Shown one piece after another: positions 35,054 to 35,275 of a DNA stretch of 35,275 nucleotides (the first letter of the stretch is position 1; each line of letters begins with the position of its first letter). The notes under the pieces were generated by a model that was given only the letters and a program-made list of their open reading frames with translations, was not told the origin of the DNA and ran no database searches. Origin of the DNA: an uncultured Clostridium sp. (GTDB lineage Bacteria > Bacillota_A > Clostridia > TANB77 > CAG-508); assembly GCA_930980675.1 (NCBI GenBank), contig CAKNIU010000009.1:1-35275 (forward strand). The letters are read 5' to 3'. A program made the translations under genes and the position numbers.

Positions 35054-35275
35054 ATGGGCTTAATTCAAGGAAAGTTTATTGGTCATGAACGAGGTTTTGG
35101 CTTTGTAAAAATATCAGATGATGAGCCAGATATTTTCATAGCTAAAAACAATAAAAAAGATGCTATGAATGGAGATATAGTTGAAGTTAAAATAATAGAT
35201 GAAAATAGTGGTAACAGCAGAGAAGGTGCCATTGTTCAAGTTGTGGAAAGAAACACAAAACAAGTAGTAGGAACT
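35054..35275 (+). CDS. rnr: Ribonuclease R, N-terminal fragment cut by the window edge
   Basis: Only 74 codons are present and the frame is open to the last base. MGLIQGKFIGHERGFGFVKISDDEPDIFIAKNNKKDAMNGDIVEVKI is the first cold-shock (OB) domain of RNase R/RNase II exonucleases, and its place after secG is the standard one. The enzyme degrades structured RNA 3' to 5' and works with tmRNA-SmpB in quality control. TTGGAGGAT gives a clear start. The catalytic domain lies beyond the window. Confidence 0.9.
   Translation, partial: MGLIQGKFIGHERGFGFVKISDDEPDIFIAKNNKKDAMNGDIVEVKIIDENSGNSREGAIVQVVERNTKQVVGT

Overview
The window is an AT-rich, densely coded stretch of a low-GC Gram-positive anaerobe of the class Clostridia, most likely an uncultured or gut lineage (my inference). 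The evidence is the codon use (AGA for Arg, A/T-ending codons), strong AGGAGG-type ribosome binding sites, and clostridial housekeeping genes. It also has a pro-sigma-K gene and a YtxC-like gene, which point to an endospore former. Twenty-seven protein genes are called: 26 on the + strand and one on the - strand. I see no rRNA, tRNA, CRISPR array or prophage.

Layout. (1) 1-3695: a promoter and hairpin leader, then the glycolytic run pgk-tpiA-gpmI. gap and eno are not in the window. (2) 3776-7724: an orphan YezG/DUF600-type immunity homologue, the paired NifU-like and GGGtGRT genes of unknown joint function, a strong terminator, and a U32 (TrhP/UbiU-like) gene with a likely Fe-S cysteine set. 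(3) 7891-14790: uninterrupted sigK; a membrane protein fusing a CmpB-type domain to an extracytoplasmic glucosaminidase; a MacB-type exporter whose ATPase gene carries a one-base frameshift and whose FtsX permease has a long coiled coil; then a perfect 15-bp hairpin terminator. (4) 14821-18244: ytxC on the - strand, divergent from ftsK/spoIIIE. (5) 18245-24002: an unknown coiled-coil protein, a beta-CASP RNase-like protein and a GH15 glucoamylase, with a large GC-rich inverted-repeat element on each side. (6) 24019-27190: radA-disA (DNA repair and c-di-AMP), followed directly by an MntA-HepT toxin-antitoxin pair. (7) 27216-35275: a membrane-anchored cyclophilin, recD2, a protein made of tandem HTH units, comFC, a KAP-like P-loop NTPase, and secG followed by the start of rnr.

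How they fit together: most genes are core metabolism (glycolysis, alpha-glucan hydrolysis), chromosome and DNA maintenance (FtsK, RadA, DisA, RecD2, ComFC), sporulation (SigK, YtxC, possibly the FtsK/SpoIIIE pump) and envelope work (glucosaminidase fusion, exporter, PPIase, SecG). Set among them are orphan conflict-type genes (YezG-like, MntA-HepT, KAP-like NTPase) and non-coding palindromic elements.

Most novel material: the two roughly 210-250 bp GC-rich inverted-repeat elements and a related family of short GGACGGTCC-type palindromes; the uncharacterised NifU-like/GGGtGRT pair; the tandem-HTH protein; and the CmpB-glucosaminidase fusion. No intergenic stretch exceeds 300 bases. The longest two are almost filled by the inverted-repeat elements.
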